Shown: positions 11,290 to 21,769, counted from the first letter of the stretch. The stretch: 64,000 nucleotides of DNA from Macropodus opercularis (GCA_030770545.1 CM061106.1:13214501-13278500), one strand, 5' to 3'. The notes: a model not told the origin generated them from the letters alone. Translations and numbers: made by a program.

Positions 11290-11570
11290 AGCTTTGCCTG
11301 CTCCACTGTTTCATTTCCTTTCCTTCATTACTGAAGATTGTCTCCATCTAGAGGCTAAATCTAAACAACTGGAACCTGAAGTTTAGTCCGTTTACAGGCG
11401 TTTCTACCTGTAAAAAAACAGACTCTTTGTATATTTTTGCAGATGTCATCTTTTTGCACCGTTGCACCACCTATGCTTTGTAATCCCTGGGAGCTGCTGT
11501 AATAATTACATTTCCCAAATGTGGGATCAATAAAGGATTATCTTATCTTATCTTACCTGTGGGGCCATGA
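11290..11570 (+). repeat. Dispersed repeat 3' end with TATCT tail
   Basis: The segment ends with ATGTGGGATCAATAAAGGAT and a short run of TTATC/ATCTT units at 11540-11560, a 3' end I recall from many fish genomes. It probably comes from a SINE or LINE. It is mirrored at 61475-61740. Confidence 0.5.
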
Positions 11571-11697
11571 AACCAAACACAGCAACAGAAATTAAAAAGC
11601 AGACTCTTTGATAATGGTCTAGACATTATTTGTTGTTCCAGTGGCCATTGAAACGTTGGAAAAAAATATAGTCAAAGACAGAAAAGCATAAAAACAA

Positions 11698-12860
11698 GTG
11701 ATTTCATGCTCGTTTCTGGGCCACGTGTTTCAACAGGCCGCTGTACAAGCGCTACCATCAAAGAGCAGCACATCCTCCCAGTCACAAATAAGCATTGACT
11801 TGTGCTTCTCAGATGGAGGAACCAGCCCAATAGGTTTACTCACAGCCAGTGATACTGAACCTGCAGCTTGGGACACGGCTGCAGACGCCACACAGACCTT
11901 AGAAGGCCAATCAGCCTCACGTGTTAATCCTGGCACCATAGCAACATGTATGTTGACAGCAAACATTCTAAAAAACCTTAGACTCAACAAACAGCCACAG
12001 AAAGAGGTAGGATTTTTTCAAGCTCTGCTAAAAATGTGCATTTACTTAGATTTTCTGTTCAGTCCAACCTAATTGTGTTTAGGAAGATGTTAATTTACTT
12101 TAGCTGCTTAGTTCAGGTCAGTGAGTTTAATTAGATTGAATCTACTTCACTGAAACCAGCTTTGGATGCTTCAGTGTGTTTTACAGGGATCATTATGTTT
12201 ATTACTGCTTGATTTGGTTAAATGTGAATTGTCAAATATCATAGGACACAGTAATAGAATCAAGCCTCTGAAAAATATTACTTTGAAGCTTTTAGTGAAA
12301 CATTTAATGAAGCTGCATTTACCTTCAACTCAAACATGTTTAATGGACACATCTGTAAATATTTCCATTCCAATGACGCTGCATCTGTAACAGGTGCTGA
12401 TGGGACAATGCAGAGTGAGGAGACGTCCCTGCAGGGGTTTATTTGGGCCACGTGTCAATTTAAAGCAGTTTCTGCAGCTCTGACCATGTTCATTTCAGCC
12501 TGTGCAGACTCTGGCCATTCAGCCTCACGTGTTAATCCTGGCCCATAGCAACATGTATGTTGACAGCAAACATTCTAAAAAACCTTAGACACAACAAACA
12601 GCCACAGATAGAGGTAGGATTTTTTCAAGCTCTGCTAAAAATGTGCATTTACTTAGATTTTCTGTTCAGTTCAACCTATTTGTGTTTAGGAAGATGTTAA
12701 GTTACTTTATCTATGTAGCTTTGTCAAGTCAGTGACTTGATTTGACTAAAGCTCGGACTCTGAGAGGAACCAGGTCATAGATGCTGGTTGTCCGGGTTTA
12801 AAGTTAACATTTAAAGTGACATTAATCTGCAATAAGTTGACATATTTGGTTCTGGACGGG
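11698..12860 (+). repeat. Tandem module flanking the coiled-coil gene (left arm)
   Basis: A unit of about 600 bp is present here as one and a half copies; the CCTCACGTGTTAATCCTGG block recurs at 11917 and 12521. The right arm has more copies (59700-61330) and another lies at 63367-64000. The short ORFs in it do not keep frame between copies, so I read it as non-coding. It could contain the untranslated first exon and intron of the coiled-coil gene, since an acceptor lies directly downstream at 12914. Confidence 0.55.
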
Positions 12861-12961
12861 TCAGAGGTTTTAAGAGAGGCCTGAGACACTAAACTTTAGT
12901 CTTGTGTCATTACAGATTAGAGAGCGAAAAATAAAGAAAGGAATAAGTGAAGAAAGTGAAG

Positions 12962-13741
12962 ATGGAGGAGACGGTGAAGCCGGAAGAGTTGGTGGAGATG
13001 GAGGAGATGAAGAAGGAGGAGGAAGAAATGTGGAGAGTTCTGTGGAGGATGCTGGCCAGAAGAAGACGGAGCTTGACAAAGAGACTGGAGGTGGTGAAGG
13101 AAGTGAATGAGGAGGAGGAGGAGGTGGAGGACGAAGAAGAAGAAAGACGGAGAGCCTGGGGGGAAATGATTGCCGAAAGCAAAAGGTGGATAAGTTCACT
13201 GTTTGATGAAGTGGAGGAGGCGAAGGAAGAAGAGGAGGAGGAGGCGAAGGAGGAAGAGGAGGATGAGGAGGTGGAGGAGGAGAATATAGAGAAGGAGGAT
13301 GAGGAGGAGAAAGGGAGAAGGTGGTGGACATGGAGAGAGTGGAGGAGCAGGTGGTTTAGGAGCATGACGGCGGAGGAGGAAGAAAAGACAAAAATTAAGA
13401 AGGAGAAAAAGAAAAGAAAGAAGGAGGCGGAGAAAGAAATCAAGAGAAGAGAACGTGAAGAGTTGGAAAGAAAGAAGGAGGTTAAAAAACTACAAAAGAG
13501 GGAGGAAAAGGAGATAAAAGAAAAAAGAAAGAGAGAGAAAGAGGAGGAGAAATTTAAAAGAAAAGTCTGTAATTGGATGGAAAAGGAAAAAATAAAAGAA
13601 AGAAAGTGGGAGGACAAAAAATATGAAAACTTAAATTGGGAGTGGGAACTAAAAAAAAGAAAAATATCCAAACCGATGACTGTAAAAAGAATAAGAGAGG
13701 ATAGAGTATTTGTAGATCTTAGCGGGTACATGGTGGGGTGA
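12962..13741 (+). CDS. Charged coiled-coil protein, arm copy 1 (novel family)
   Basis: The exon opens at an acceptor (GTCATTACAG ending 12914). From ATG 12962 the frame runs 259 codons to the stop at 13739-13741. The protein is almost entirely charged: long Glu runs in the N-terminal half (residues about 15-115), then Lys/Arg/Glu heptad-like helix with regularly placed Trp (MWRVLWRMLARRRR, SKRWISSLFDEVEEA, WWTWREWRSRWF, NWMEKEKIKERKWE, NLNWEWELKKRKISKP), ending GYMVG. The right-arm copy (57925-58596, minus) shares this Trp pattern and ending, but the C-terminal 52 residues are only about 65% identical although flanking non-coding DNA is about 98% identical. A frame kept open in both copies despite indels argues for a real protein. 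I know no family that matches. The location and partner are unknown. Low-complexity chance coding in a GA-rich region is the alternative. Confidence 0.55.
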   Translation: MEETVKPEELVEMEEMKKEEEEMWRVLWRMLARRRRSLTKRLEVVKEVNEEEEEVEDEEEERRRAWGEMIAESKRWISSLFDEVEEAKEEEEEEAKEEEEDEEVEEENIEKEDEEEKGRRWWTWREWRSRWFRSMTAEEEEKTKIKKEKKKRKKEAEKEIKRREREELERKKEVKKLQKREEKEIKEKRKREKEEEKFKRKVCNWMEKEKIKERKWEDKKYENLNWEWELKKRKISKPMTVKRIREDRVFVDLSGYMVG

Positions 13742-13985
13742 AAGAAGAAAGAGGAGGGAGGGGAGGAGAAGGGGAGGGAGGAGGAAAGGAAAGAAAGAAA
13801 GGAAGAGGGAGGAAGAGGAGGAGAGGAAAGAAAGAAAAAGGTGAGAGAGGAGGAGGAGGAGATGAGGAGGGAGGAGGAGAGGAAAGAAGGAAAAAGGTGA
13901 GAGAGGAAAAGGAGGAGATGAGGAGGGAGGAGGAGAGGAAAGAAAGAAAAAGGTGAGAGAGGAGGAGGAGGAGAGGAGGAGGAGA
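13742..13985 (+). repeat. GA-rich microsatellite tract (3' side of LINE)
   Basis: Irregular GAGGAG/GAAAGAAA units such as GGTGAGAGAGGAGGAGGAG form a polypurine tract. The same tract resumes at 19556-19740 and is continuous in the other arm (57545-57945), so the LINE split it. Confidence 0.85.
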
Positions 13986-14149
13986 CAAATCCCTTTATTG
14001 GGCAATACCACAATACAAGAAAAGGCAAAAGGACACTCTTAAGGCAATATTCTGCATAGTGAAAATAAAACTAAGGACAACAAATAAATAAATACATGAA
14101 TAAATAAATAAAACAAAACAACACAACAAAGAACAGAAAGAGACCTTCT

Positions 14150-17100
14150 TCAGAAGTTCAGAAGTAGATCTAGTGTAATTTCATGTACGGAGCATAGAAC
14201 ATCTCCCACTGCCCATCTGTCATTAAAAGCATCCACATTGTTAATCAGCTTGTAATAAGCAAACTCTATCCTTAGCCTGGATTTGATCAAACCTTCCAGA
14301 ACCGGAAGCAGTTCTACGCTACCATTGGCCTGTGTTTTGTTTCTACGCGTCAGCCAGATGGCCAGTTTAGCTGCACCAAACAAAAAATTCAACAGAGTAT
14401 GCACTCCTTTCTTCTTTACACTGTACTTTGGGCCAAAAATGAATAAGCTATTGGAGAAAACTTCTCCGAGGCCTTGAACCCACCCTTTCAAAATGTTAAG
14501 CAGGACAGAAAGCCTGGGACATCCAACAAATATGTGCTGCAGAGTCTCTGTCTCTGAACAAAAAACGCACTGATCTGTTAAGTTAGGGTCTAATCGTGCT
14601 CTGTATCTGTTCGTAGCTATTGCGCCGTGTACGACCCTCCACTGAAGGTCACCAGCCCTTTTTTCAATGGGCAGCTTGTACAGGCACCGCCAGCTGCCTT
14701 TTGGGGAAGAATCTTGACCAAAAAGCTCAGACCACTTCGATTCCCCCAAATCTGCCAATGAGCGTAGGTTCAAAACCTTAACGCAGATGCAATAAATTGC
14801 CTTCTTACCCACACTCTGGAATGTACTCAGCTCAGGGGTTTCAAAAGACAATAAATGATTTGGCCTCTCTTGCCAATCCCCCACAGCTGGGGTAATCAAC
14901 AGAGAAGGAAAACTGTACTCGCATTCGTCGTCCCAATGGTCGGACAGAGCATCATTTTCTGCGAAGGCTCTTAGAGGCTGTGGCAAAGCCATCAGAATGT
15001 CCTCCCTGACTTTGTATATCAGTCTTTCTGATCTCAGTCTGGTGGTTTCTTTCAGTCGTTCTATGGATGTTGTGGACATTTTCAGTAAGTGGCCCAGTTT
15101 GGTGCACCCAGCTTCTCTGAACCTAGTTCGAAGGCTGGTGGACTGCATGGCTTGGATCCTCACAAAGTTGTTAAAAAATAAAGGTTCCTCCAGCAACCAC
15201 ATGCCTGGAGGCTCATTATCAGCATGGGTCGCTCGAAGAACCTGCCACGCATGCAGCACGGAGCTGTAGAATGGTGTCAGTCCAACCAAATCCAATTCCT
15301 CAACACGGGTGAGAAAGAGATGCTTGTCATAGCCCAGGCGCCCCACTCTTCTCAGCAGCAGGCGGGAGATGTTAATCCAGCATGGACCACAGCTGTATAA
15401 AAGTCTCTGTGCCGTGTATAACCTGAACGAGGCAATTTTCGCTTTGATGTCAATCAGGCCTTGACCACCTTCAGCCACTGGTAGGTAGAGAACTGCAGCC
15501 CTGACCCAGTGCTTCCCAGACCAGAAGAAGTCCACAATGGCTCGCTGTATGTCCTCTATCAGCCCAGTGGGTGGCGCAAGGGCAATTATCCTATGCCACA
15601 AGGTCGAGGCAACCAAGTTGTTGGCAACAAGAACTCTTCCCCTATATGACAGCTGGGGTAGCAACCATTTCCACTTAGACAACCGAGCACAGACCTTTTC
15701 CCTAACTCCATGCCAGTTTCTTTGCACAAAGTCTTCAGTCCCAAGGAACACTCCCAGGACTTTCAGCCCTGCTTTCCCCCACTGAAGCCCTCCTGGCAAA
15801 GTAGGCACTGAACGGCCTCGCCACTGCCCCACCAGTAGAGCCTCGCTCTTTGCCCAGTTAACCTTGGCAGATGAGGCACTTTCGTAGATGGACAGGGTCT
15901 CCTTAACGCACTGGATGTCCCTGTGGTTGTTAATGAATATATTTAAGTCATCTGCATAGGCAGAGACAGAGATGGAAGGACACAAAACGGACAGCCCTGG
16001 CAAAGATACACCACTAAGCCGACTCCTCAGTCTACATAGGAGCGGTTCAATGGCCAGACTGTACAGTTGACCTGATATAGGGCAACCCTGTCTTATTCCC
16101 CGTTTTATGGGGATTGGGCGACTAAGCCCTATCCCCATTTTTACTAAGCACTGAGCCCCATTATACAGTAATGATAACCATTTTATAAACACATCCCCAA
16201 AACCAAAAGCCTTGAGTGCAGAAAATAAGTAATCGTGATCAACTCTGTCAAAAGCTTTCTCTTGATCTAAAGAGATAATTCCCACATCCACATTTAAACT
16301 ATTGCAAGAGTCAATCAAATCGCGAATCAGAAAAATATTGTCCATTATACTCCTTTCAGGCACGCAATATGTCTGGTCGGAGTGCACGATAATACCAAGA
16401 ACTTTTTTAAGTCTATTGGACAAGGCTCTTGAGAGCACTTTGTAGTCTGCACACAGTAAGGCCACTGGTCTCCAGTTTTGGAGCAGGGCCAGGTCTCCTT
16501 TTTTAGGGAGCAGCGAGAGCACTGCGCGCCGGCAGGAGGCGGGAAGAGAACCTGTACTCAAACATTCAAGGAGTACAGCATGTAGATCTGAACCTATAAT
16601 GTTCCAAAAGTGTTTTACAAAGTCAGTGGAAAGGCCATCGATCCCCGGTACTCGACCTGATGCCATCTGACTGACAGCATCGGTTAGTTCCTCCAAAGTT
16701 AGATCTGAATCCAACGAAGCTGACTCATCATCTGTTAGCTGAGGAAGCCCTTCTAGTAGTTCTGCCCGACAATCCCTGTCGCAAGACTCCTCAGAAAACA
16801 AGGTCGAATAGAATTCCACAGCGAGTTGCCTCATCTCTCTGGGACACGATGTTACCCTCCCTCCTGGAAGTTTGAGGCATGCCATCTGTTTCCGGAGAGC
16901 TGACGACTTCTCCAGGTTGAAAAAAAATTGTGTTGGAGCATCCATGTGCTCTAGATGAAGGAGGCGAGACCTTATTAATGCACCCTTCACTCTTTCCTGC
17001 AGAAAGGAGCTCAACTCCTGCCTCCTCTCCTGTAGCAAGTGCCTGGCAGCAGGATCTGAGTTTGTGCTTAGTCTCTCCTCTATGTTGGTGATTTCTGCCT

Positions 17101-18127
17101 CAAGATCCTGGACAGCCGTCCTCACTTTGGCAGCAGATTGCGTAGTGTACTGCTTACAGAAGACACGAATTTGAGCCTTACCGACTTCCCACCACTGTTT
17201 TAAGGAAGTAAAATTGTCTTTTTTTAGTCTCCAGTGGTCCCAAAGTATACTAAATCTTTGACAGAAAGAACTGTCTTGTAAAAGCTTATTGTTGAAGTGC
17301 CAATACGATTTTACCCTTTCCCCCGGTGAAACTATTACAACTGTGCTAACAAGATGGTGATCAGTGAAGCCAACGGGACTTATGGTGCTATTACGTAATC
17401 TGGAACTAAAAAACTGTGAAATGTAAATCCTATCTAACCTTGCTGCGCTCACCCTGTTATTGTTGACCCTGACCCATGTGTACTGTCTGGTGTGTGGAAA
17501 TTTCACCCTCCAAGTGTCTAAAAGGTCCAAGTGGTTGATAATGCTCTTAAGCCTTTGGGCTGACATCAGATGAGGTTCCTCACTTGTTCTGTCTAGGGGA
17601 AAGTCAATAGTGCAGTTAAAATCTCCTCCCAGGATGATGACATCCTGCTGATGCTGACTTAGTACGTCTCTTACTGTATTAAAAAACCCCACCCTCTCTG
17701 TGCCTTGATTCGGTGCGTACATGTTTGCGAAACAAAATGTAGTTCCATCTATCTCTGCTCTAGTAATGAGGAGACGTCCTTTCACCTGTTCTGTCGTGGA
17801 TAGAACGACCACATTTAAGTTTTTCCTGAATAGAATTGCTACTCCTGAGCTAAAGTTGTTGTAGTGGCTTAAGAAGCATGAGCCCTCCCACCATAGACCC
17901 CACTCAACTTCATCTCCTTGCACGGTGTGGGTTTCTTGCAGAAAGAGGACATCTAGTTCTTTCTGAGAGAAAACCTCAGCTAATAGAGCTCTTTTCTGTC
18001 TATCCCTCCCACCATTTATATTAAGAGATCCTATTTTTAGGTCTTGCATTGTAAAGAGTAAGGAGAGAAGCAGACAAGTTAAGGAAACAAGGGGACAGTA
18101 GGAAAAAGAGAACACCGGGTGAATCAT
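14150..18127 (-). CDS. LINE ORF2: AP endonuclease, reverse transcriptase
   Basis: This 1325-codon frame is intact. The likely start is the Met before QDLKIGSLNINGGRD (residue 27), because upstream residues are not endonuclease-like. The apurinic-type endonuclease covers about residues 27-265, with SLNINGG, LQETH, NMYAPN, GGDFNC and TDHHLV. The reverse transcriptase covers about residues 490-780, with PGIDGLSTDFVKHFW, NWRPVALLCADYK, SLDQEKAFDRVDH, RQGCPISGQLYSLAIEPLL and the catalytic YADD. A C-terminal Cys/His cluster (CVFCSETETLQHIFVGC) lies near residue 1190. The overall arrangement resembles the Xenopus Tx1 ORF2. The protein nicks target DNA and copies the element RNA at the nick (target-primed reverse transcription). 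All listed catalytic motifs are present, so the element may be competent. Confidence 0.9.
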   Translation of the reverse strand: MIHPVFSFSYCPLVSLTCLLLSLLFTMQDLKIGSLNINGGRDRQKRALLAEVFSQKELDVLFLQETHTVQGDEVEWGLWWEGSCFLSHYNNFSSGVAILFRKNLNVVVLSTTEQVKGRLLITRAEIDGTTFCFANMYAPNQGTERVGFFNTVRDVLSQHQQDVIILGGDFNCTIDFPLDRTSEEPHLMSAQRLKSIINHLDLLDTWRVKFPHTRQYTWVRVNNNRVSAARLDRIYISQFFSSRLRNSTISPVGFTDHHLVSTVVIVSPGERVKSYWHFNNKLLQDSSFCQRFSILWDHWRLKKDNFTSLKQWWEVGKAQIRVFCKQYTTQSAAKVRTAVQDLEAEITNIEERLSTNSDPAARHLLQERRQELSSFLQERVKGALIRSRLLHLEHMDAPTQFFFNLEKSSALRKQMACLKLPGGRVTSCPREMRQLAVEFYSTLFSEESCDRDCRAELLEGLPQLTDDESASLDSDLTLEELTDAVSQMASGRVPGIDGLSTDFVKHFWNIIGSDLHAVLLECLSTGSLPASCRRAVLSLLPKKGDLALLQNWRPVALLCADYKVLSRALSNRLKKVLGIIVHSDQTYCVPERSIMDNIFLIRDLIDSCNSLNVDVGIISLDQEKAFDRVDHDYLFSALKAFGFGDVFIKWLSLLYNGAQCLVKMGIGLSRPIPIKRGIRQGCPISGQLYSLAIEPLLCRLRSRLSGVSLPGLSVLCPSISVSAYADDLNIFINNHRDIQCVKETLSIYESASSAKVNWAKSEALLVGQWRGRSVPTLPGGLQWGKAGLKVLGVFLGTEDFVQRNWHGVREKVCARLSKWKWLLPQLSYRGRVLVANNLVASTLWHRIIALAPPTGLIEDIQRAIVDFFWSGKHWVRAAVLYLPVAEGGQGLIDIKAKIASFRLYTAQRLLYSCGPCWINISRLLLRRVGRLGYDKHLFLTRVEELDLVGLTPFYSSVLHAWQVLRATHADNEPPGMWLLEEPLFFNNFVRIQAMQSTSLRTRFREAGCTKLGHLLKMSTTSIERLKETTRLRSERLIYKVREDILMALPQPLRAFAENDALSDHWDDECEYSFPSLLITPAVGDWQERPNHLLSFETPELSTFQSVGKKAIYCICVKVLNLRSLADLGESKWSELFGQDSSPKGSWRCLYKLPIEKRAGDLQWRVVHGAIATNRYRARLDPNLTDQCVFCSETETLQHIFVGCPRLSVLLNILKGWVQGLGEVFSNSLFIFGPKYSVKKKGVHTLLNFLFGAAKLAIWLTRRNKTQANGSVELLPVLEGLIKSRLRIEFAYYKLINNVDAFNDRWAVGDVLCSVHEITLDLLLNF

Positions 18128-18133
18128 GATCAG

Positions 18134-19387
18134 TTACTGTGACAATTTAGCTTTTTTGGCATTTTTATCCTTTGCTGCTGTTGCTTTTCGTAGTGTTGTA
18201 ATGTGTTTTTTTAGGCGAAAGCGTTTTCTTTCGTCCAGGAGATCGAAGCCGACGAGCCTGGTTAGTATCCCAACAGACTTAATGAATTTATCTGTGTCAC
18301 TAAAATAATCTTTAACCTTGACTGATTTTTTGTAGGTCTCATTTAGAAACTCGTTGATCTCCTCTAGGGAATAGAGGTCTGTATTTCTGCTAGGACCTTC
18401 TCCAACAGACAAAGTGTCTGATTCTGAGTCAAAGTCCATTTCTTCCGTGTCAGCTGACACTTGACTATCAGTTCTAGCGTTTGGGTGCATTGGTTTTACT
18501 TTGGCCGCTTCAGTGAACGTCGCCTGTAGGGTTTCTCCGCCGACTTCCACCTGGCTGTCACACACCACCGGCGCTTCCTGTGGCTTGTCGCTAGCTAACC
18601 CAGGCCCATCCGCAGAGCCCACTGGAGCATTGTTTACGGCTAAGCCGGCTGCCGTATCGTCCGCTGGGCCGGGTGCGGCCTCGTCTACGGCCTCCGCAGC
18701 CGCATCGCACTTAACGACTTCAGCCGGCGCATCGGCTGGCGGCCGCTCCGAATTGGACGCAGACGCCTGCTTATGGGGACACGCATGTCGTTTGTGTCCT
18801 ACGTCCCCACATTCAAAACATTTCAGCTGCCCCGAACTAGCATACACCATGTAAGACCCGTCGCCGTATTTAACTCTGAAAGACACCTCTAGAGTCTGTG
18901 TGGGTGAGTCGAGAAACATGAAAACCTGTCGCCGTAGAGACTGGACGTGCTTCAGTTTGGGATCTCTACATCCCAGACTGACAGTTTTGAATCCGCTGGC
19001 AAATTTCCCAAACCTGCGGAGCTCGCTCTCCAGCAGCTCATTGGGGATGAAAGGCGGAACGCCGGATACGGTGATCCGCACAGATGGAGCTGACAGCGGC
19101 GACACCTGCACGAACACCTCCCTGACTACTACACCGCTTTCTATGAGGCTGTTCACAAGTTGCTCTGATTTTAAGAAGACCACCACCGCCTTATTCATGC
19201 GCGATGCGTAAAGTAGGTTATCATGTCCCACCTCATCACCGACGGCCAGCAGAACCTCCTCCACCGATACAGAGCCGTCCGGCGGGACGATCCTAACTCC
19301 CTGCCGGAGGGATGGAGGTGGCGTCCCAGAGGACGCCATTCCCCCGACCCACACGAAAAAACAACCCTCTAAACGCCAATGACACAA
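18134..19387 (-). CDS. LINE ORF1: RNA-binding protein with CCHC zinc knuckle
   Basis: The frame is open for 417 codons. The Met at residue 17 (MASSGTPPPS) is a better start than the first one. The N-terminal 180 residues contain an RRM-like or Tx1 ORF1-like domain (VRITVSGVPPFIPNELLESE is readable), followed by a zinc knuckle CFECGDVGHKRHAC. The middle is Ala/Pro-rich and low in complexity, and the tail is basic (KKHITTLRKATAAKDKNAKK). In this LINE group ORF1 binds element RNA and forms the particle needed for retrotransposition. The stop (18134-18136) is 6 bases before the first ATG of ORF2, so translation of ORF2 by reinitiation is plausible. Confidence 0.85.
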   Translation of the reverse strand: MCHWRLEGCFFVWVGGMASSGTPPPSLRQGVRIVPPDGSVSVEEVLLAVGDEVGHDNLLYASRMNKAVVVFLKSEQLVNSLIESGVVVREVFVQVSPLSAPSVRITVSGVPPFIPNELLESELRRFGKFASGFKTVSLGCRDPKLKHVQSLRRQVFMFLDSPTQTLEVSFRVKYGDGSYMVYASSGQLKCFECGDVGHKRHACPHKQASASNSERPPADAPAEVVKCDAAAEAVDEAAPGPADDTAAGLAVNNAPVGSADGPGLASDKPQEAPVVCDSQVEVGGETLQATFTEAAKVKPMHPNARTDSQVSADTEEMDFDSESDTLSVGEGPSRNTDLYSLEEINEFLNETYKKSVKVKDYFSDTDKFIKSVGILTRLVGFDLLDERKRFRLKKHITTLRKATAAKDKNAKKAKLSQ

Positions 19388-19556
19388 TCAAGAAAAAACA
19401 AATCTAGCTTACCTGATCATGCAGGAGAAAAAAGGTTGTGAACAGTGGGAAAACCAAACAGAAGGAAAAAATCCAAATTCAAACCCCGCGCCACTCACAC
19501 GCCTTCCACCGTCATTCACACTCGCTCTCACCCGGAACTCCCAGCATGCACCACAC

Positions 19557-19745
19557 AGAGGAGAGGAGAGGAGAAGAGAGGAGAGGAGAGGAGAGGAGGA
19601 GAGGAAAGAAAAAAAAGGTGAGAGAGGAGGAGGAGGAGATGAGGAGGGAGGAGGAGAGGAAAGAAAAAAAGGTGAGAGAGGAGGAGGAGGAGAAAGAAAG
19701 AAAAAGGAGGAGGCACAAAAAGAGTGGAAAGAATAACCAGAGAGG
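19557..19745 (+). repeat. GA-rich microsatellite tract (5' side of LINE)
   Basis: Units of GAGAGGAGAGG and GGTGAGAGAGGAGGAGGAG continue the tract found at 13742-13985. The tract is uninterrupted at 57545-57945 in the right arm. Confidence 0.85.
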
Positions 19746-19799
19746 GAGGAGGAGGAGCACAGGAGCAGCCTGACAGCCTGGGCCACTCAATGTCAAAGT

Positions 19800-21235
19800 A
19801 AGACACTAATGGTTCCTATTGTAAATGTTTGTGGCAGCCACCTGACGACAACGTGACCAGCGGTGACACGACAACCATGTGTGTGTGTGGTGTTAAGGTC
19901 AAGGAGGACGAGGAGGGTGTGTGTCTGTGTGGGAGGAGCATGTGTGTGTGTGTGTTAGTACCAACAAGCTACAACTGCGCTATATGAGCGCACACTGAGT
20001 GTTTGACGCCAAGCTGCTGTTAGCAGCCGCAACGAACCACAGCTGGGACTGGAGGAGACAGGAGTCGGCCACCAATCGTAGGGTCGGCGGTTCGATTCAC
20101 GGCTCCTCTGGACTCAAAGCTGTTCCCAGTGAATGAATGTGTCTAAAAGTGCTACGAGACAGGAAAAGACAACATTAACCTGTATTGATCCCACACTGGG
20201 GAAATGTCCACGTTAACGCAGTGTAGCGAGAACAAAAGACTAGAGGGTCTCATGTACCATTTAACAATGTCAAAGTAGAAAAGTATTGCGTCCGTAAGTC
20301 GACTCAGTGACCACCGCTACTGGCCGGGTTTGGAAGGCTGGTTCGCCCATGACGGGTAAGATCCCACCTCAAACCCCGGGACGACCTAAGGCAGGCACAG
20401 TCACGATAACCTGGGAGGCTGTTTTCTCTGACGCGCCAGGCACATGCCCCCAAAACACGACAACACGGAGACGGTGGTGGGTAGGGCCGCCATCGTCTCT
20501 GTGCCAAGTGGTGTTCAAAGGAACGGGCAAAGGAACGTGTGAGGGAATCCAACAACAGCCTCTTAGCCGCTAGTGGTGCGTTAACATGGAAGGCTGGTTC
20601 GCCCATGACGGTAAGATCCCACCTCAAACCCCGGGACGACCTAAGGCACAGTCACGATTGTTTGAAGTCAGGACTTACGAGCCTCAGGAGACAGGAGTCG
20701 TCCACCAATCGTAGGGTCGGCGGTTCGATTCCCGGCTCCTCTGGATTTTGATTGACTGGACTGACTATGAGTCCACTCAGTGACCTCCAGGTTTGGAAGG
20801 CTGGTTCGCCCGTGACGGGTAAGATTCTTAAAACCCGGAGGCACAGTCACGATAACCTGTGAGGCCGTTGTTTCACACCAGGCACTTGCCCCCAAAACGT
20901 GACAAGTCGGGACTTACAATCCTCAGGAGACAGGAGTCGTCCACCAATCGTAGGGTCGGCGGTTCGATTCCCGGCTCCTCTGGATTTTGATTGACTGGAC
21001 TGACTATGAGTCCACTCAGTGACCTCCAGGTTTGGAAGGCTGGTTCGCACGTGACGGGTTAGATTCTTAAAACCCGGAGGCACAGTCACGATAACCTGTG
21101 AGGCCGTTGTGTCACACCAGGCACATGCCCCCCAGCCCAGCCTGCTCCCCCAGCTTCCTCCATCAGAGTGACTGTGCTGCTGTGTTTGGTAGTTTGGTGT
21201 CATCAGGTGCTCGCTAACGTGTTGTCAGGCGTCTG
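19800..21235. repeat. Tandem tRNA-like (SINE-derived) repeat region, left arm
   Basis: The motif GGTTCGATTCCCGGCTCCTC, a good RNA polymerase III B box, recurs near 20090, 20727 and 20966. Blocks of GACAGGAGTCGTCCACCAATC start at 20690 and 20929, giving a 239-bp tandem unit that also includes AAGGCTGGTTCGCCCGTGAC and ACAGTCACGATAACCTG. A more distant copy begins near 20057. No matching A box and cloverleaf could be traced, so these are SINE-like fragments, not tRNA genes. The mirror copy is at 56010-57200. A CA/TG-rich stretch lies at 19880-19960. Confidence 0.65.
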
Positions 21236-21269
21236 CCTCGTGCATTTATAGAAGAAACCTTTAACTGGT

Positions 21270-21700
21270 ATAAGGCTGCTCCTAAATGAATTGACTGAAC
21301 TCAAGTTCAGTGGTGACGTTTCTAGACTGGCTGCTACTGAGGAGCCTCACTGCTGCCTCACAGCAACAAGGAGCCGGGTTGGATTCCCGGGTGGCCCAGG
21401 TGCTTTTCTGTGAGGAGTTTGCATGTTCTCCTCGTGTCGGTTTCCTCCCACAGTCCAAAGACATGCAGTCAGTTAACTGGAGACTCTAAACTGAGTGACT
21501 GTTTGTTCCTCTCTGCCTGTATGTGGTTCTGTGATGGACTGGCGACCTGTCCAGGCTAAACCCTGCTGCTCGCCCACATAGAAAGTTAGAAAGGTGCTTT
21601 ATTCAAGCCACAGCACAGCGTCCAGCAGAAACCAGTGACAGCTGGGACAGGCTCCAGCAGCCGCCACCCTTAAAGCGGGTGAGCGGCTGAAGATGAGTGC
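21270..21700 (+). repeat. Teleost dispersed repeat (Mermaid-like?)
   Basis: The segment includes GGAGTTTGCATGTTCTCCTC, TTTCCTCCCACAGTCCAAAG and GTGATGGACTGGCGACCTGT, and ends with GACAGCTGGGACAGGCTCCA. I recall these blocks as one of the commonest dispersed repeats of fish. The name Mermaid is offered from memory only. The mirror copy is at 55570-56000. Confidence 0.6.
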
Positions 21701-21769
21701 CCCCTTCCTGCCTCCCTCCCTCCCTCCCTCCCGCCTCAGCACCCACTTCACTCTCCAGGTGAGTGACCT

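Larger units (their letters stand above)
13986..19556 (-). mobile_element. Tx1-clade (L1-type) LINE inserted in a GA/TC microsatellite
   Basis: This is a full-length-looking element on the minus strand: 5' UTR (19388-19556), ORF1 (18134-19387), a 6-base gap, ORF2 (14150-18127) and a 3' UTR ending at about 13986. Both flanks are the same polypurine tract. The matching place in the right arm has no insertion. Both ORFs are uninterrupted, which suggests a recent insertion. I recall Tx1-clade families in fish (Kibi, Koshi) described as targeting TC or TTC microsatellites, and the location fits that habit. The exact boundaries and any target duplication are hidden by the repetitive flanks. Confidence 0.85.

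Noticed and set aside
11698..12072. 124-codon frame in the tandem module, also seen at 60948-61322
   Set aside because: Other module copies break the frame, and the sequence lacks any recognisable domain.
13738..13956. Glu/Arg/Gly-rich frame in the GA tract, and similar frames at 19419-19773 and 57459-57967
   Set aside because: Pure low-complexity repeat with no start context, no conserved length and frames open on both strands.
12910..14028. Long antisense frame rich in Ser, Phe and Pro (372 codons) opposite the coiled-coil gene
   Set aside because: It is the complement of GA-rich coding and microsatellite DNA. The composition alone explains the lack of stops.
20040..21000. B-box motif suggesting tRNA genes
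   Set aside because: No A box at the right distance and no cloverleaf. The motif belongs to a tandem SINE-like unit.
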